A stretch of 64,000 bases of DNA from contig CBFFRQ010000029.1 in assembly GCA_965644315.1 (NCBI GenBank), forward strand, positions 1 to 64,000, in the 5' to 3' direction. Source of the DNA: Caecitellus pseudoparvulus (Eukaryota > Bigyra: Bicosoecida). Numbering within the stretch: position 1 is the first letter of the stretch; each line of letters begins with the position of its first letter. This document shows positions 1-10,585 of this stretch, in pieces. The translations under genes and the position numbers were made by a program. Below the pieces are notes generated by a model that had not been told where the DNA came from, made no database searches, and worked only from the letters and a program-made list of their open reading frames with translations.

Positions 1-3000
1 CCTCCACCGTCGGCACCTCAGGCGTCGCCTGCACCATCAACCAGCGGTAGTACTCCACCTTGCTCGGCACACTGTCGCCCTCCGTCAGCTCCGTGCTTCG
101 AGCAGGCGCCGGCGCCACGCCCCGCGCAGTCACCGCCTTGGTCAGTCGGTACAGCCCCTCGGGCGTCTCTCTCCCGCCATCCCCACCCCCCGCATCATCA
201 CCCTTGCCCTCCAACACCGCAGCCTCAATGGCCGCGTGCAGGGGCCTGTGGGCCTTCGCATTTGCCTGCCCAGGCAGGGGTCCGCCACCGCCCTCCTCAT
301 CGTCTCCGCTACCCACCTCTCGCACCGGCTGTGCCAGACTCAGACGCAGGGGTGCCACGACAGGCTTCACCTTGGGCGGCGGGCGCACACCCGGCAAGAG
401 AGACACAGTTGACGCTCCACCCTCCTCCTCCGCCTCCGCCTCCACCTCCTCCTCCTCCTCCTCTGACTCCCACCCCTCCTCATCCGTGCTGGACAGCTCC
501 GATCCAGACGACGGCGCCCCATCCCTCGCCAACCGAGCCTCCAGCGCTGCACGTGCCGCAGCTGCCTCCGCCTCAGCCGCCGCCAAGGCTGCCTCACGTG
601 CCTCTGCACTGTCCACACGCTGCTGCACCTGGATCGCCACCAGGGTGTACCCGGGACCCAGCACCACATCCCGGATGCGAGGCACGCCCACACCCCGCCT
701 GCCACTGCCCTCACCACCCTTCCCGCCGCCCTCCACCCCAGCCTCACGCACAACCGACCCCGACGCACGGCCACCACCACCACCACCGCCGCTGCTGCCG
801 CTGCTGCTAGACTTTGTGGCACCTAACGCCTTGTGTTTGTGACTGCGCCCCGACGCGGCGCCGGCGGCCCCGCGCGCACCAGGGCGCTCCGACACCACCC
901 GCCGCGCCGCCGCAGGTGGCGTGGGCTGCACTGCCACGGCACCCGCTCGCACAGACCTGCCACTGCCACCCTGTGCCAGGACCGCCGCCACGCCCCCCAG
1001 CCGCACACGAGGCGAGGCAGAGGACACGCCCCCCACCCCCCCTGCGGCGAAGGATGCGCCTCCCCACGACGGCGGCCGCCGCAGACTCGGTGGACGGGGC
1101 AACCCACCACCATCAACGCCGCCGCCACCACTCGTCGCCGGCACACCTGTGCCCCCTTCCCCCTTCGCTTTCCTACGACCCTGCCGCTGCCGCCGACCGC
1201 CACCCTTGCCTCGCTTCCGACGCCCAGTTCCACCCGCCTCTGACGCACCACCACCGCTCGGGCCAGACGACACTCCTGACGAAACACCCTCACTGGCCTC
1301 CCCACCCGAGCTGGGCACACTCCCCCCCCCGATCGTGCTGTCGAAGATGCGGTTGCCGCTCGCGTACGCTGCCTTGTCAAACGTGCCCACATGCGTGAAG
1401 ACGTACCTGTCCGCCGTATCACGGCTGCCCAGCTCACACACGGCGTTGCGGCCTGCCACGTACAGTCGACCGTTCGAGTCCAGGATGCCGGACGAGGCGT
1501 GCCCCGCCGCCACGTAATCCACCATCACCCCCGCCTCCCCCAACGGATGCCCCGGCATGCCTTGCCACTGCACTGGGAACAACACATCCATGGAGCAGTC
1601 CCACTTCGCAGGCAGTGCCGCCATGCTGGCGGGACGGGGCGCAGCACCAACTCCCCCCTCGTACGCTTCCTCCTCACGCCGGGCCGCGGCAGCGGCCTGG
1701 AACTCCGCCTTGTGCCCCGACCCCCGCAGGAACATGCCGTAGATGCCCAGCTTGTCTCCCTCAGGCGCATCCCGGCGCACACCACCACCCCGTGGCGTGC
1801 GCCCTCCACCCCCGACGCCCGCAGACCCACTGCCCCCACTGCTCTGCCGCCTGTGCCGGGGCGTGCCGCTGGACCCTGCACCTCCCCCCTCCTCCTGCAC
1901 ACGCGGCAGGCCGTACCGCTGCTTCAGCTCCTCGTCATAGTCATCCGAGTCATCGTCCTCGCCCGCCACAGGTGCCACGCGCCAGCCGCTGGGGGGCAGC
2001 CCCAACCGACCATTCCCAGAATGCCCCCACACCCACACCGTGTGCCGCGCGTCCAGAGCCAGCGAGTGCTGAGACCCAGCCGCCACCTGCCGCACCACAT
2101 GCCGCGAGAAACCAGAGTGCGCCAACAGCTTTGGCGTGTACTGGTCGTCCCTGCACCCATGCCCCAGCTGCCCACGGCGGCCAACACCCCATGTGAACAC
2201 CCGCCCTGCCCGCGTGCACAGCAGTGTGTGCGCCTGACCCACCGAGATGCTGCTGGGGGCCCCGTGCTGCCGCTGCTGCTCTGCACCAAAGTACGTCACC
2301 AGACTCGGCACGTGGGCATCCGGGGACACGCCCCGCCCCAGACGGCCATCCGTCGCATCCCCAGCAGCCCACACACGCACCAAGGGCCGGCGCAGGGCTG
2401 TCTCGGCGTGCTCCCTCCATCCCCACGTGTGGGGCTGCTTCGCGCCCTGGGAGGCATCCCCCTGGCCCAACTCGTGTGGAGCGGCGTCTGGCTGTGGCCC
2501 AGTGGGCCCACCCTCCCGATCCACCAGCGCCTCCAGCGGCCCGCTCAGGGCAATGGTGAACCGGTCGCCACATGAGACGTCGATCCAGAAAGACGGCTGT
2601 TCACGCAGCACGACCCGTGTGCCGGTGGAAGAGGCTTTGTGGCTGGGGTGGTTGCGGCGGAGGGCGCTTGCGGGCGTGCTGACCCGCGGGGACACCAGCC
2701 CTGCGCCTGACTCAGACGCCACGACGCCTGCCGTGGCAGGGACGCCTTCCTTGCTTTCTTGCTCCCCCTCCTGGCTGGCAGCCGCTGCTTCGGCCACAGC
2801 CTGCGCACTTGCCGCGGCTGACATCTCCCACTCCGCCGCAACCCAGTGGTCTGACGGGCCAGAGACTGTGCCGCCCTCCAGCAAGGCTGGCACGGGCACT
2901 TCATGGGGGGTCCACACGATGTCCTGCAGGGCTTGTTTGCGTGTGGGGGGCCCTCGAGGGGGGAGCGGCCCTTGCCCTAGCCGACCGTACGTTCGCAGCC

Positions 3001-3610
3001 CACAGGTGAAAAGGCGGCCGGAGGTGGTGAGGAAGGCGCTGTGCTGCTGCCCACAGGCCACCTTGTGCACTGCCAGCTTGATGCTCTGGAAAAGCGGAAT
3101 GGGCGTCGGCACTGGCACGTGAAAGGTGTGGGGTGAGGCGATGGTGCCGTCAGGTGCAGTGTGTAGTGGGCGGGGGGGGATGAGGGCAGGCGCATCCGAC
3201 TCCTCCAGCAACTTGGCTGGTGGTGGGATGCCCAGCTGTCCGTGGGACCCTTCGCCCACTGCGAAGGCGCGCCCGTTCAGCTGGGACACCAGGATGGCGA
3301 ACTCGCCCCGAAGGCTAGGCTGGCCGCGGCCTCCTCGCAAAGGGTGCGAAGCGCTGTCGTCCCCTGCCGCAGAGGCAGTGTAGTTGAAGCCCGTGGCCAT
3401 GCTCTGCAGTTCGTGGGCTGGCAGCGCCCCCGTGAACTGCAGGGGTTGCTGGCGTCGCTTGTGCAGGGGCACATCCCGTGCCGGGCGCTGGCCAGTTTGC
3501 GCTGCCTTGGACGAAAAGGCTTCCAGCTGCGCGCTGGGCTCCTCCAGTCCCCATGGATTCACTTTTTCCGGCACTGGCATAGAAGTCTGTCCGTGCCATT
3601 GGCCCAGCAT
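1..3610 (-). CDS. RCC1-repeat protein (C-terminus beyond left edge)
   Basis: One reading frame stays open on the minus strand from the Met codon at 3608-3610 to base 1, about 1,203 codons, with an in-frame stop just upstream at 3686-3688. RCC1-type blades are plain: GRLFTCGLRTYGRLGQG near 2990-3040, a VGQAHTLLCTRAGRVFTWGV blade near 2190-2250, VWVWGHSGNGRLGLPP at about 2000-2040, and a degenerate late blade with AAGHASSG and NGRLYVAGRN near 1430-1520. RCC1 propellers bind proteins or chromatin, and some act as GTPase exchange factors; the role here is unknown. After the propeller come low-complexity Gly/Ser/Arg stretches and an acidic Glu-rich tract (GAG repeats, about 410-470), then a helical Ala/Glu-rich segment toward the left edge. 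A second Met at about 3577 is an alternative start. No intron is needed. Confidence 0.85.
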   Translation of the reverse strand, partial: MLGQWHGQTSMPVPEKVNPWGLEEPSAQLEAFSSKAAQTGQRPARDVPLHKRRQQPLQFTGALPAHELQSMATGFNYTASAAGDDSASHPLRGGRGQPSLRGEFAILVSQLNGRAFAVGEGSHGQLGIPPPAKLLEESDAPALIPPRPLHTAPDGTIASPHTFHVPVPTPIPLFQSIKLAVHKVACGQQHSAFLTTSGRLFTCGLRTYGRLGQGPLPPRGPPTRKQALQDIVWTPHEVPVPALLEGGTVSGPSDHWVAAEWEMSAAASAQAVAEAAAASQEGEQESKEGVPATAGVVASESGAGLVSPRVSTPASALRRNHPSHKASSTGTRVVLREQPSFWIDVSCGDRFTIALSGPLEALVDREGGPTGPQPDAAPHELGQGDASQGAKQPHTWGWREHAETALRRPLVRVWAAGDATDGRLGRGVSPDAHVPSLVTYFGAEQQRQHGAPSSISVGQAHTLLCTRAGRVFTWGVGRRGQLGHGCRDDQYTPKLLAHSGFSRHVVRQVAAGSQHSLALDARHTVWVWGHSGNGRLGLPPSGWRVAPVAGEDDDSDDYDEELKQRYGLPRVQEEGGGAGSSGTPRHRRQSSGGSGSAGVGGGGRTPRGGGVRRDAPEGDKLGIYGMFLRGSGHKAEFQAAAAARREEEAYEGGVGAAPRPASMAALPAKWDCSMDVLFPVQWQGMPGHPLGEAGVMVDYVAAGHASSGILDSNGRLYVAGRNAVCELGSRDTADRYVFTHVGTFDKAAYASGNRIFDSTIGGGSVPSSGGEASEGVSSGVSSGPSGGGASEAGGTGRRKRGKGGGRRQRQGRRKAKGEGGTGVPATSGGGGVDGGGLPRPPSLRRPPSWGGASFAAGGVGGVSSASPRVRLGGVAAVLAQGGSGRSVRAGAVAVQPTPPAAARRVVSERPGARGAAGAASGRSHKHKALGATKSSSSGSSGGGGGGGRASGSVVREAGVEGGGKGGEGSGRRGVGVPRIRDVVLGPGYTLVAIQVQQRVDSAEAREAALAAAEAEAAAARAALEARLARDGAPSSGSELSSTDEEGWESEEEEEEVEAEAEEEGGASTVSLLPGVRPPPKVKPVVAPLRLSLAQPVREVGSGDDEEGGGGPLPGQANAKAHRPLHAAIEAAVLEGKGDDAGGGDGGRETPEGLYRLTKAVTARGVAPAPARSTELTEGDSVPSKVEYYRWLMVQATPEVPTVE
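411..470. repeat. CTC/GAG trinucleotide-rich tract in RCC1-protein gene
   Basis: Near-perfect CTC/CTCC repeats on the plus strand encode a Glu-rich run on the minus strand inside the RCC1-repeat gene. It is a coding microsatellite likely to vary in length between strains. Confidence 0.7.
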
Positions 3611-4238
3611 GAACAGCTGCGCGGTGGGGAGGCCGGGTGAGCGTGGCGGCGTCGCAGCGACGCCTCGAAACGGGCGACCCCTACCTCATCATATCTCTGG
3701 CGAACTGCCATGCTGCACCTGCTTCGGGGCGTTAGGTGGTCTTCACTGCCCCTTGATTTCTTCACAAAGCCTGGCTTTCGCCTCAGAGCAGTCTTCGAGG
3801 CAGCACCGGGCGGGGTGACGGCCGCCTGCGAATCGTTGTGCTGGTCTGAGCGCGTCTCAGGCTGACCGCACTGCACACGCCTGTATCGATCGTCACTGAG
3901 CCACACGTGCGTGGGTGGGCTGCTGGTGGGCAGCAGGCTGTTGTTTTGCCCTCGCCTGTGCATTTTGTTGAGCAAATGCAGATCCATGTCAAGAATCTGG
4001 AGCGAAACCCTGGTTAGGTGCATCTCGTCGTTGCCTCCGCTGCTATCCGTAGTTATCGGAGCCCAACCCAAGACAAACAATAAAAAAACCAACCCCCCAA
4101 CCACCTCGTAAACGACACACACACACCTGGACTGAGTCATCGCACATTTGTGGCTGTCCACGTGCATGCAGCACTTGGCGTGTGACAGGGACGCCGTGCT
4201 GGCGGCTGGCAGAGGCGAGAGCTGCAGCTTTGCCAGAC
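3611..4238. other. Intergenic, divergent promoter region (628 bp)
   Basis: This lies between the divergent RCC1 and cholinesterase-like genes. No coding sequence is convincing; the 259-codon minus-strand ORF across it shows no recognisable domain. The stretch 4070-4110 is locally A/T-rich (AATAAAAAAACC), unlike the surroundings, and TGCATGCA occurs at 4163-4170. It probably holds both promoters and 5' UTRs. Confidence 0.5.
4163..4170. promoter_or_regulatory. TGCATGCA palindrome upstream of cholinesterase-like gene
   Basis: The palindrome TGCATGCA lies 69 bases before the proposed ATG at 4239. The same octamer is found ahead of two further genes in this cluster (6509 and 10471). Its regulatory role is inferred from recurrence only. 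Confidence 0.3.
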
Positions 4239-6391
4239 ATGGCGACAGCCATGGAGCATGCAGAGCCGCTGCTGGGTTCCATTCAGGACCCCTATGCTGA
4301 GGGGGCAGTTCGTCACCGGGTGCGTTGGGGAGTGCCATGCGTACGCTGCATCGCCTGCATTCCCTCCTAACCCTCGCTCGGCGCAGGGTCCAAGTGCAGT
4401 GCCGCAGGAAGGGCCAGCCTTTTCAGGCATGGTGCTGTCCAAGCCGCCTCCACCTGTGACGTCTGAGATGGTGGAGAAGACCACTGCAAATAGCACCACC
4501 CGCATCATCACCACTATGCTCATCCTCGGAATTGTTGCGGTGCGTGTGGGCTTGCCTGGCTTTCCCTGACGCTGGAGCACACGGCAAACACATGCCCCTT
4601 CCGCAGGGCATGGCAACGGTGGTGGCTGTGCTGGGCAAGGACACGCCAGAGGGAGATCTCACTGTTATGACGTCATACGGCCCTCTGAAAGGCGGCAGCG
4701 ACGGCACTGCTCGCTTCTGGCGTGGCATCCGGTACGCCAGTGCTGGCCGCTTCGCGGCGCCTGGCCCGCCTGCCTCGTGGCAGTTCACGCGCCCGGCGAC
4801 GTCGCCGGGCCCCATCTGCCCCCAGCCAGCCCTGTTCGGCCACGTCCCACCGGCAGACTTGGACCAGTCCGAGGACTGCCTCACCCTGCGGGTGTTTGCG
4901 CCGCTGCACGCGCCCACGCACGTCACTGCCTCAGGCGCCCGTAAGGCCAAGCCCATGCCCGTGCTCGTGTTGCTAGCGGGCGGCGTAGGCGCAGGGGGGC
5001 ACACAGTGCTGTCTCCTGCCGCCGTCGCAGCTGCCTTGGGTGCGCCTGCCCCGGCTGCGGTGGCTGGCGCGGGCATGGCGGTGGGGTGGGCAGGAGAGGC
5101 GGGGGCTCTGGCCGCCACCACACAGTCCCTCGTCGTCACTGTGAACTACCGCGTGGGCCCCCTGGGCTTCCTGTCCCACCCCGGCCTGCGGGCGACGCAG
5201 GGTTGGTCTGGCAACCTGGGTTTGCTGGACCAGGCCGCCGCCCTGCAGTGGGTGCGCGCCAATGCGGCAGCGTTTGGCGGGGACCCCGACGACGTGACGC
5301 TGGTGGGTGTGGGGGCCGGTGCCACAGCTGCCCTGCTGCACCTGTCTCTGCCGGCCTCTGCAGGCCTTGCCAGGGCCGTGGTGGCTGTGGGGGGCAGTGT
5401 CACCTCCAATGGCACCATCACGCCCGCCACCGCCGCTGACGCCGATGGAGTTCGCTTTGCGACTGCTGCAGGCTGCACAGCCAAGGACCCACTACAGCAA
5501 GCCCACTGCTTGGCATCTCTGCCCGTGTCTGCACTCACAACCGTAGCTGCCAGTCCGGCGTGGGCGTGGGCATGGGGGCCGGTCCAGGATGGCGCGTACC
5601 TGCGTGGCGTGGACGCGGCAGCGGTGTTCCGGAACACCCTGGACCTGCAGGCTGCTACGACAGGCCTGGTCTTGGGTGCGCCTTCGAACTTCGCGGCGAC
5701 GCCGCTGCACTACCTCTTGAATGGGCCCACCGCCCCCCTGCAGCCAGCGCGGCCTGTCCTGCTGTCGTCGGCACAGGTGGGCAACATCACACAGAGGCAC
5801 TTTGCAGGGATGCAGGGAGGCGGCCAGGGCGTGCACCACCACTATGCAGGCATTCTGCCCCCTCTCACACCCGCGCCCAGCGCCGCCAATGTCCAGTGGC
5901 TTGCTCGAATTCTCTCCGACAGCGGCGGGGTGTGCGCTGCCAGGCGCCTGGCCCGTGCCGCCTGGCAGGTGAATGGGGGCGCATCTCGCCGCACAGACTC
6001 CGGGGGCGCCGTGGCAGGCTTCTTGGTGACGCTGTCCTCGCGCTTGGACAGTGTGCCGGCGGGGTGGGGCCAGGGCGGCGCAGGGGACAGCCTGCTCCCG
6101 CTCCTGCTGCAGCAGGCCCGCCCCGGCGCCAACGCCACCATGCCGGCACCAGAGGTCAACCTGGGAGCCATGCTGGGCCAGGCTCTGGCGGGCCTGTCTG
6201 CTGCCGCCCCTGCAGGTGGCAACATGACAGTTCAGGCGCCCATGGCAGGCGGGCAGCGGCACGCTCTGGCCTGGTCGGCGTGGGCGCCTGGGCAGCAGGC
6301 TTGGCTGGATGCAGCCCTGCCCCTGTCCACCGTGTCGTCGCTGCCTGGCACAGCCGCGCAGTGCGACTTCTGGGACGCGGTGACGCCGTGA
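4239..6391 (+). CDS. Type II membrane protein with inactive cholinesterase/carboxylesterase-like ectodomain
   Basis: Proposed exons are 4239-4319, 4387-4539 and 4607-6391 (672 aa). Both introns are 67 nt, GTGCGT...GCAG, and carry CTAAC or CTGAC branch-like sequences. Residues 1-60 are a Pro-rich cytosolic head, followed by a single membrane segment (ITTMLILGIVA joined by splicing to GMATVVAVLG). The rest is a type-B carboxylesterase fold: EDCLTLRVFAP, GPLGFLSHPG, and NLGLLDQAAALQWV followed by FGGDPDDVTL. The nucleophile elbow, normally GESAGG, reads GVGAGA, so the catalytic Ser is Gly and its neighbouring Glu is Val. Such serine-less cholinesterase-fold domains are adhesion or recognition domains in neuroligin and neurotactin, and neurotactin is also type II. 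The function here is inferred to be non-enzymatic binding. The ATG at 4251 is an alternative start in the same frame. Confidence 0.82.
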
Positions 6392-6507
6392 GAGAGCGGG
6401 GTGTTGCAGGCAGGGCAGCACTCGCCCCAGAGCACACCCGCAAGGGTCTCCCTGCCCCAGGCTCGGTGGCAGCCTGCAGACGCACAGGGCAAAATCAAAC
6501 GACGGAA

Positions 6508-6517
6508 ATGCATGCAT
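6508..6517. promoter_or_regulatory. ATGCATGCAT palindrome upstream of sugar transporter
   Basis: This 10-bp perfect palindrome (extended by GC) lies in the 287-bp gap between the cholinesterase-like and transporter genes, about 160 bp before the transporter ATG. An identical 10-mer occurs at 34613-34622, also intergenic. A regulatory role is inferred. Confidence 0.3.
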
Positions 6518-6678
6518 GCTGCACGCTGCAGTGCTCTCGCCTGACCTCGCCCGCACCTGCGATTTCCTGTCCGAGCTCGCCTTGGCGAAGGTGGCCAAGT
6601 GCACTGCACTTTCGCTGACCGCCACGCCAACGTGCGCCGCCACCTGCAGCGTGCGGAAGCCAGGCTCGCCGCGGGGTC

Positions 6679-8322
6679 ATGGCAGACGCTGACCCTCTTC
6701 TGCAGCGGGAGGGCAGCGGGAAGCTCACCCTCGCTGCCAAGGCCACTGGCACGGCGGGATTCGGCACCGTCACACCAAGGCTGCTGGTTTCTGTCGTGCT
6801 GGCGACGCTGGGCGCCTTCCAGTACGGCTGGCATGTGGCAGTGCTGAACACGCCCCAGAAGGTCATTAAGGATGCCATGGGCGCAGGGGACTTCATGTGG
6901 GCTGCAGTGGTGGCCCTCTTCGCAGTGGGCGGCTTCATCGGCACGCAGCTGGCAGCGCCGCTGGCCGACCACCTCGGGCGCGCCCGCGGCCTGACGCTGA
7001 ACAGCACCGTGTTCATCCTCACCGGCGCCCTGCAGTTCTGCGCAGGGCAATTCGCCAGCTCCTCCCACACTGCCGCGTACGCCCTCCTCCTGGTGGGCCG
7101 CCTGACGGCAGGCATTGGCTGCGGCATCGCCACCGTCATCGTGCCCATGTACCTCAGCGAGGTGGCGAGCCGGAACATGCGGGGCATGTTCGGCAGCCTG
7201 AACCAGTTCGCCGTCGTCGTGGCCATCCTCGTCGTGGAGGGCGTCGGCATCGTCATGGGCTCGCCTGCCCTGTACAAGTGGTTGCTGGCCCTCACCGCAG
7301 GGCTGGGGGGTGTCCAGCTCCTGGGGGGGCCCAGCCTCCTGGAGAGCCCGTCCTGGCTGGCCAAGCACCGGGGGCGGGAGCCTGCCTTGGACGTCCTCCT
7401 GGCTGCCCGTGGCTACAGCATGGTGGACGCGGAGGCTGAGCTGCGTGAGATCCAGGCCGCCGCCGCGGCCAGCGCTGGCATCCGCAGCCCCAGTGTCTGG
7501 GCGCTCCTGACCTCCCCCGCCTTCAAGGCCATGCGCTGGCCCCTGCTCATCGCCTGCACCCTGCAGCTCACCCAGCAGCTGTCAGGCATCAACGCAGTGT
7601 TCTTCTACTCGACGTCCTTCTTCGCAGGGGCGGGTGTGGACAACCCCACCCAGGCGTCGGTCATGGTGGCAGGCGTGAACGTCGTCGCGACGGGGGCGGC
7701 AGTGTACCTCATGGAGCGCGCGGGGCGGCGCAATCTGCTGCTCTCGGGCACCTCTGGCATGCTGGCCTCCACGCTGGCGCTGGTGGGCGTGCTGGCGTTC
7801 AAGGACGGCTCTGTGTCGGGGGTCAGTGTGGACAGCGGTGTGGCCAACGCCCTGGCCATCGTCTTCGTGCTGGCGTTCGTGTCTTTCTTCGAGGTGGGCC
7901 TGGGGGCCATTCCCTGGCAGATCGGCGGGGAGATCTTCCCAGAGGCGCCCCGCGCCACCGGCATGGGCATCGCCGCCGCTGTGAACTGGGCCGGCACCTT
8001 CACCGTGGGGCTGGTGTTCCCCACCATGCAGTCAGCCATCAAGCAGTACGCCTTCCTGCCCTTCGCAGCGGTGCTGGCGACGTCCCTGGTCTTCCAGATC
8101 GCGTACATCCCCGAGACGCGCAGCCGGACCCTCATGCAGATCCAGGCAGCCCTGCGGAGCTCAGCGCCAGCGTGCATTGGCGGCGGGGGCCACCGCAGCT
8201 CCACGAGCAGCTTCGAGGACGGTGTGCTGGAGGCGGTGCACAGGGATGACCTGGTGCTGAACGGCGGCCTCGGCCACCGCACCTCGGCCGTCTCTGCGAC
8301 GGACAGCGAAGCGGGCGTGTGA
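6679..8322 (+). CDS. GLUT/SLC2-type sugar transporter (MFS)
   Basis: This single-exon 547-aa protein fits a 12-helix major facilitator sugar porter, predicted to carry hexoses across the plasma or an internal membrane. Visible family marks: the first helix with LATLGAFQYGWHVAVLNTPQ, ADHLGRARGL (loop 2-3), VGRLTAGIGCG then VPMYLSEVASRNMRG (helix 5), the central LLESPSWLAKHRG, QLTQQLSGINAVFFYSTSFF in helix 7 (the QQLSGIN signature of class I/II GLUTs), MERAGRRNLLL, the FFEVGLGAIPWQI region of helix 10, and IPETRSRT after helix 12. The usual PETKG ending is altered to PETRS. N- and C-terminal tails are hydrophilic, and the C-tail is Ser/Gly/His-rich. The ATG at 6679 sits directly before MADADPLLQ, a plausible acidic-dileucine sorting signal. 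Substrate specificity cannot be read from sequence alone. Confidence 0.92.
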   Translation: MADADPLLQREGSGKLTLAAKATGTAGFGTVTPRLLVSVVLATLGAFQYGWHVAVLNTPQKVIKDAMGAGDFMWAAVVALFAVGGFIGTQLAAPLADHLGRARGLTLNSTVFILTGALQFCAGQFASSSHTAAYALLLVGRLTAGIGCGIATVIVPMYLSEVASRNMRGMFGSLNQFAVVVAILVVEGVGIVMGSPALYKWLLALTAGLGGVQLLGGPSLLESPSWLAKHRGREPALDVLLAARGYSMVDAEAELREIQAAAAASAGIRSPSVWALLTSPAFKAMRWPLLIACTLQLTQQLSGINAVFFYSTSFFAGAGVDNPTQASVMVAGVNVVATGAAVYLMERAGRRNLLLSGTSGMLASTLALVGVLAFKDGSVSGVSVDSGVANALAIVFVLAFVSFFEVGLGAIPWQIGGEIFPEAPRATGMGIAAAVNWAGTFTVGLVFPTMQSAIKQYAFLPFAAVLATSLVFQIAYIPETRSRTLMQIQAALRSSAPACIGGGGHRSSTSSFEDGVLEAVHRDDLVLNGGLGHRTSAVSATDSEAGV

Positions 8323-8559
8323 GTGTCGGGGGCACGAGTCACGGCGTGGCCCCTGCAGCTGCCCGCAGTTGCCGCACAACTTTAGAAATGTACTGCCTAG
8401 ATCACGGGCCAGCGAGACAGCCAGGGTCCAGTGCTGTGCCAACATTGCCTCTGCGCTGCGTGTGCCTTCCTCTCCCCTTTGTGGCTGCTCTGCAAGCTGC
8501 ACGCGCCAGACCACCTGGCCATCACGCCTGCATCACACCGCGCCGTGGGCAGTGCAGGG

Positions 8560-10402
8560 ATGAAGCTGTGCACGCTTGCCACTGCCCTGGGCATGGTACT
8601 TCTGGCAGCCGCCCGCCCAGGCATCGTGGACTCGTTGGAGTGCGCCGTGTGCGAGGTGCGTGCTTCGGCGTGGTGTGCCAGCGCTCCACGTGTGAGCACA
8701 CTTGCCTTGCCCCACGCCGCGATGTGCAGTCTTCAGCATTGGACGGCAACATCCAGGACTGCTGCTGTGATGCCCGGACGGTGGACGGCGCCAACAGCCA
8801 GCACTTCCTCCCCACGCTGGATGCGCTGGCGAAGCAGTGCGTGCGCGTGAGGCGTGGCTCGAAACGCAGTCGAAACTCCACGCGCCCCGTCGCCTGCTAG
8901 CCAGGCCATACTTCCGGTTCTTCAAAGCCGACTTGTGGAAACCGTGTGCTTTCTGGCCTGACGATGGACAGTGCATGCAGGTGCGTGGCAGTGCCAGCTC
9001 TGGCCCTGGCGCCCTGCGTTACCCTTCCACGTTGCGGCCACAGGAGGAGTGCGCCGTCTGCGAGTGCGAGCCAGATGACATGCCTCAGTCCTACGCGGAG
9101 GAACTGCAGCAAGGTGTGTGTGTACCTCTTTAGCACGGCCCATGCCCTCCCCCCGCCGCGCTCACGCCCCGTCGCCTCCAACCCGCAGCTCGGCAGGGCA
9201 AGCTGAAGGCACCTGCCGCACCGCCAGGGTGTGGCGCCACGTCCAAGGCTGCCACGTCCCCCTACGGGCCCTCTGGCATCACGCCTTCACGGGCCGAGGT
9301 GGGTTCCGACTTCAAGTCGTGGAACGTGGCGGAGGGCCCCCACGAGGCCAACGTGTGGACACTGCAGGACGAAGACAGCCCCACCATCGCCTACGTGGAC
9401 CTGCTGGTGAACCAGGAAGGGTACACCGGGTACGCTGGCCCCAACGCCGCCCGCATCTGGCGGGCCATCTACACGGAGAACTGCTTCCCCATCACCGGCG
9501 GTGCGGAGGTGCAGGACATGTGCCCGGAACAGCGCGTGTTCTTCCGCCTCATCTCGGGACTGCAGAGCAGCATCAACACCCACATCGCCCTGACAGTGGA
9601 CGAGGGGCGCCCTTCCCTGGACATGTGGCTGGAGCGTGTCGGCCGCTGGCCAGACCGCCTTGAGAACCTGTACTTCGTGTACCTCGTGCTACTACGGGCG
9701 GCGGACAAGGCCCGCCCCATCCTGCAAACCCTGCCGTACGACACGGGCAACCCGGTGGCAGACGGCGAGACGCGCCAGCTAGTGCGGCAGCTACTGGCGG
9801 CGCCGCAGCCTGACGTCCTCTCCGCCTTCGACGAGCGGGGCCTGTTCAAGGTGAGCCGTGAGGAGGTTATGGCTACCTGCCCCGCCACGCTGTCGGACCT
9901 GTCCGACCTGGCGGCGCTGAAGCGAGGCTACCTGGCGCACGCAGCGGCGAAGCAGGAGCTGCGGCAGCGCATGCGGGGCGCCTTCCGCAACGTTTCGCGC
10001 ATCATGGACTGCGTCGGGTGCGACAAGTGCCGGCTGTGGGGCAAGATCCAGTTCCTGGGGCTGGGCACGGCGCTGAAACTGCTGTTCGCGGAACACGACC
10101 AGGTCATCGTGGACAGCGCGGCAGGCATCGCGGCGGGGGAGGGCGGGTTGGCCCCCCCCTCCGACGGCGAGCCCCCCTTCGACCTCTCCCGCAACGAGGT
10201 GGTGGCGCTGGTGAACACCCTGCACCGCGTGTCCATGTCTGTGCAGGCGGCGAAGGACTTCAGGGGCCAGGACTTGCAGCGGGGACTGCAGCGTAAGGGC
10301 CTGCCGCTGCTGGCGGGCGGGGCTGGCGCCGTGCTCTTGGGGCTCCTCCTTCTGTGCCTGTGGCGTGGGCGCCGTGTTGCGCCAGCCAACAAGGAGGAGT
10401 GA
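8560..10402 (+). CDS. ERO1: ER oxidoreductin 1 with C-terminal membrane tail
   Basis: Five exons give 520 aa: 8560-8655, 8730-8836, 8905-8980, 9044-9113, 9189-10402. Three introns start GTGCGT and one GTGTGT; all end CAG. ERO1 is the FAD sulfhydryl oxidase that re-oxidises protein disulfide isomerase in the ER lumen. The N-terminus MKLCTLATALGMVLLAAARP is a signal peptide. Family motifs follow in order: the IQDCCCDA cluster, YFRFFKADLWKPCAFWPDDG, then ECAVCECEPDDMP (shuttle cysteines), and the core with NVAEGPHEANVWTLQDEDSP, FRLISGLQSSINTHIA (FAD-binding helices) and the active-site CVGCDKC (CxxCxxC) followed by LWGKIQFLGLGTALKLLF. An unusual C-terminal hydrophobic helix (residues about 482-503, AGGAGAVLLGLLLLCLW) is followed by RGRR and ends KEE. 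It would anchor the enzyme to the ER membrane, whereas human and yeast ERO1 are lumenal or peripheral. The gap to hisHF is 183 bp. Confidence 0.93.
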
Positions 10403-10470
10403 TGCGGCACAGGCCCGTCCAGCGGCACGCAGAGTGGGGGCCGGCAATTCATTTACATCGCTGTATCTGC

Positions 10471-10478
10471 TGCATGCA
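10471..10478. promoter_or_regulatory. TGCATGCA palindrome upstream of hisHF
   Basis: TGCATGCA lies in the 183-bp gap between ERO1 and hisHF, about 108 bp before the hisHF ATG. It is the third such copy ahead of a gene in the 4-11 kb cluster. A regulatory role is inferred. Confidence 0.3.
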
Positions 10479-10585
10479 CCCAGCTTGAGCGCTCCTCCCT
10501 CCGTGTGCTTGCCGTGAGGACTGGCATTGGCGGCGGACACCGAATTCCGCAGCCCACCCCGCCGAGCAGCGCATTCTGACGCGTC

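Noticed and set aside
262-2575. Several long Pro/Arg/His-rich plus-strand ORFs
   Set aside because: They are antisense shadows of the RCC1-repeat gene; the minus frame has clear RCC1 blades.
3559-4338. 259-codon minus-strand ORF between the RCC1 and cholinesterase-like genes
   Set aside because: It has no recognisable domain, overlaps the first exon of the cholinesterase-like gene, and its composition fits a chance ORF in G+C-rich DNA.
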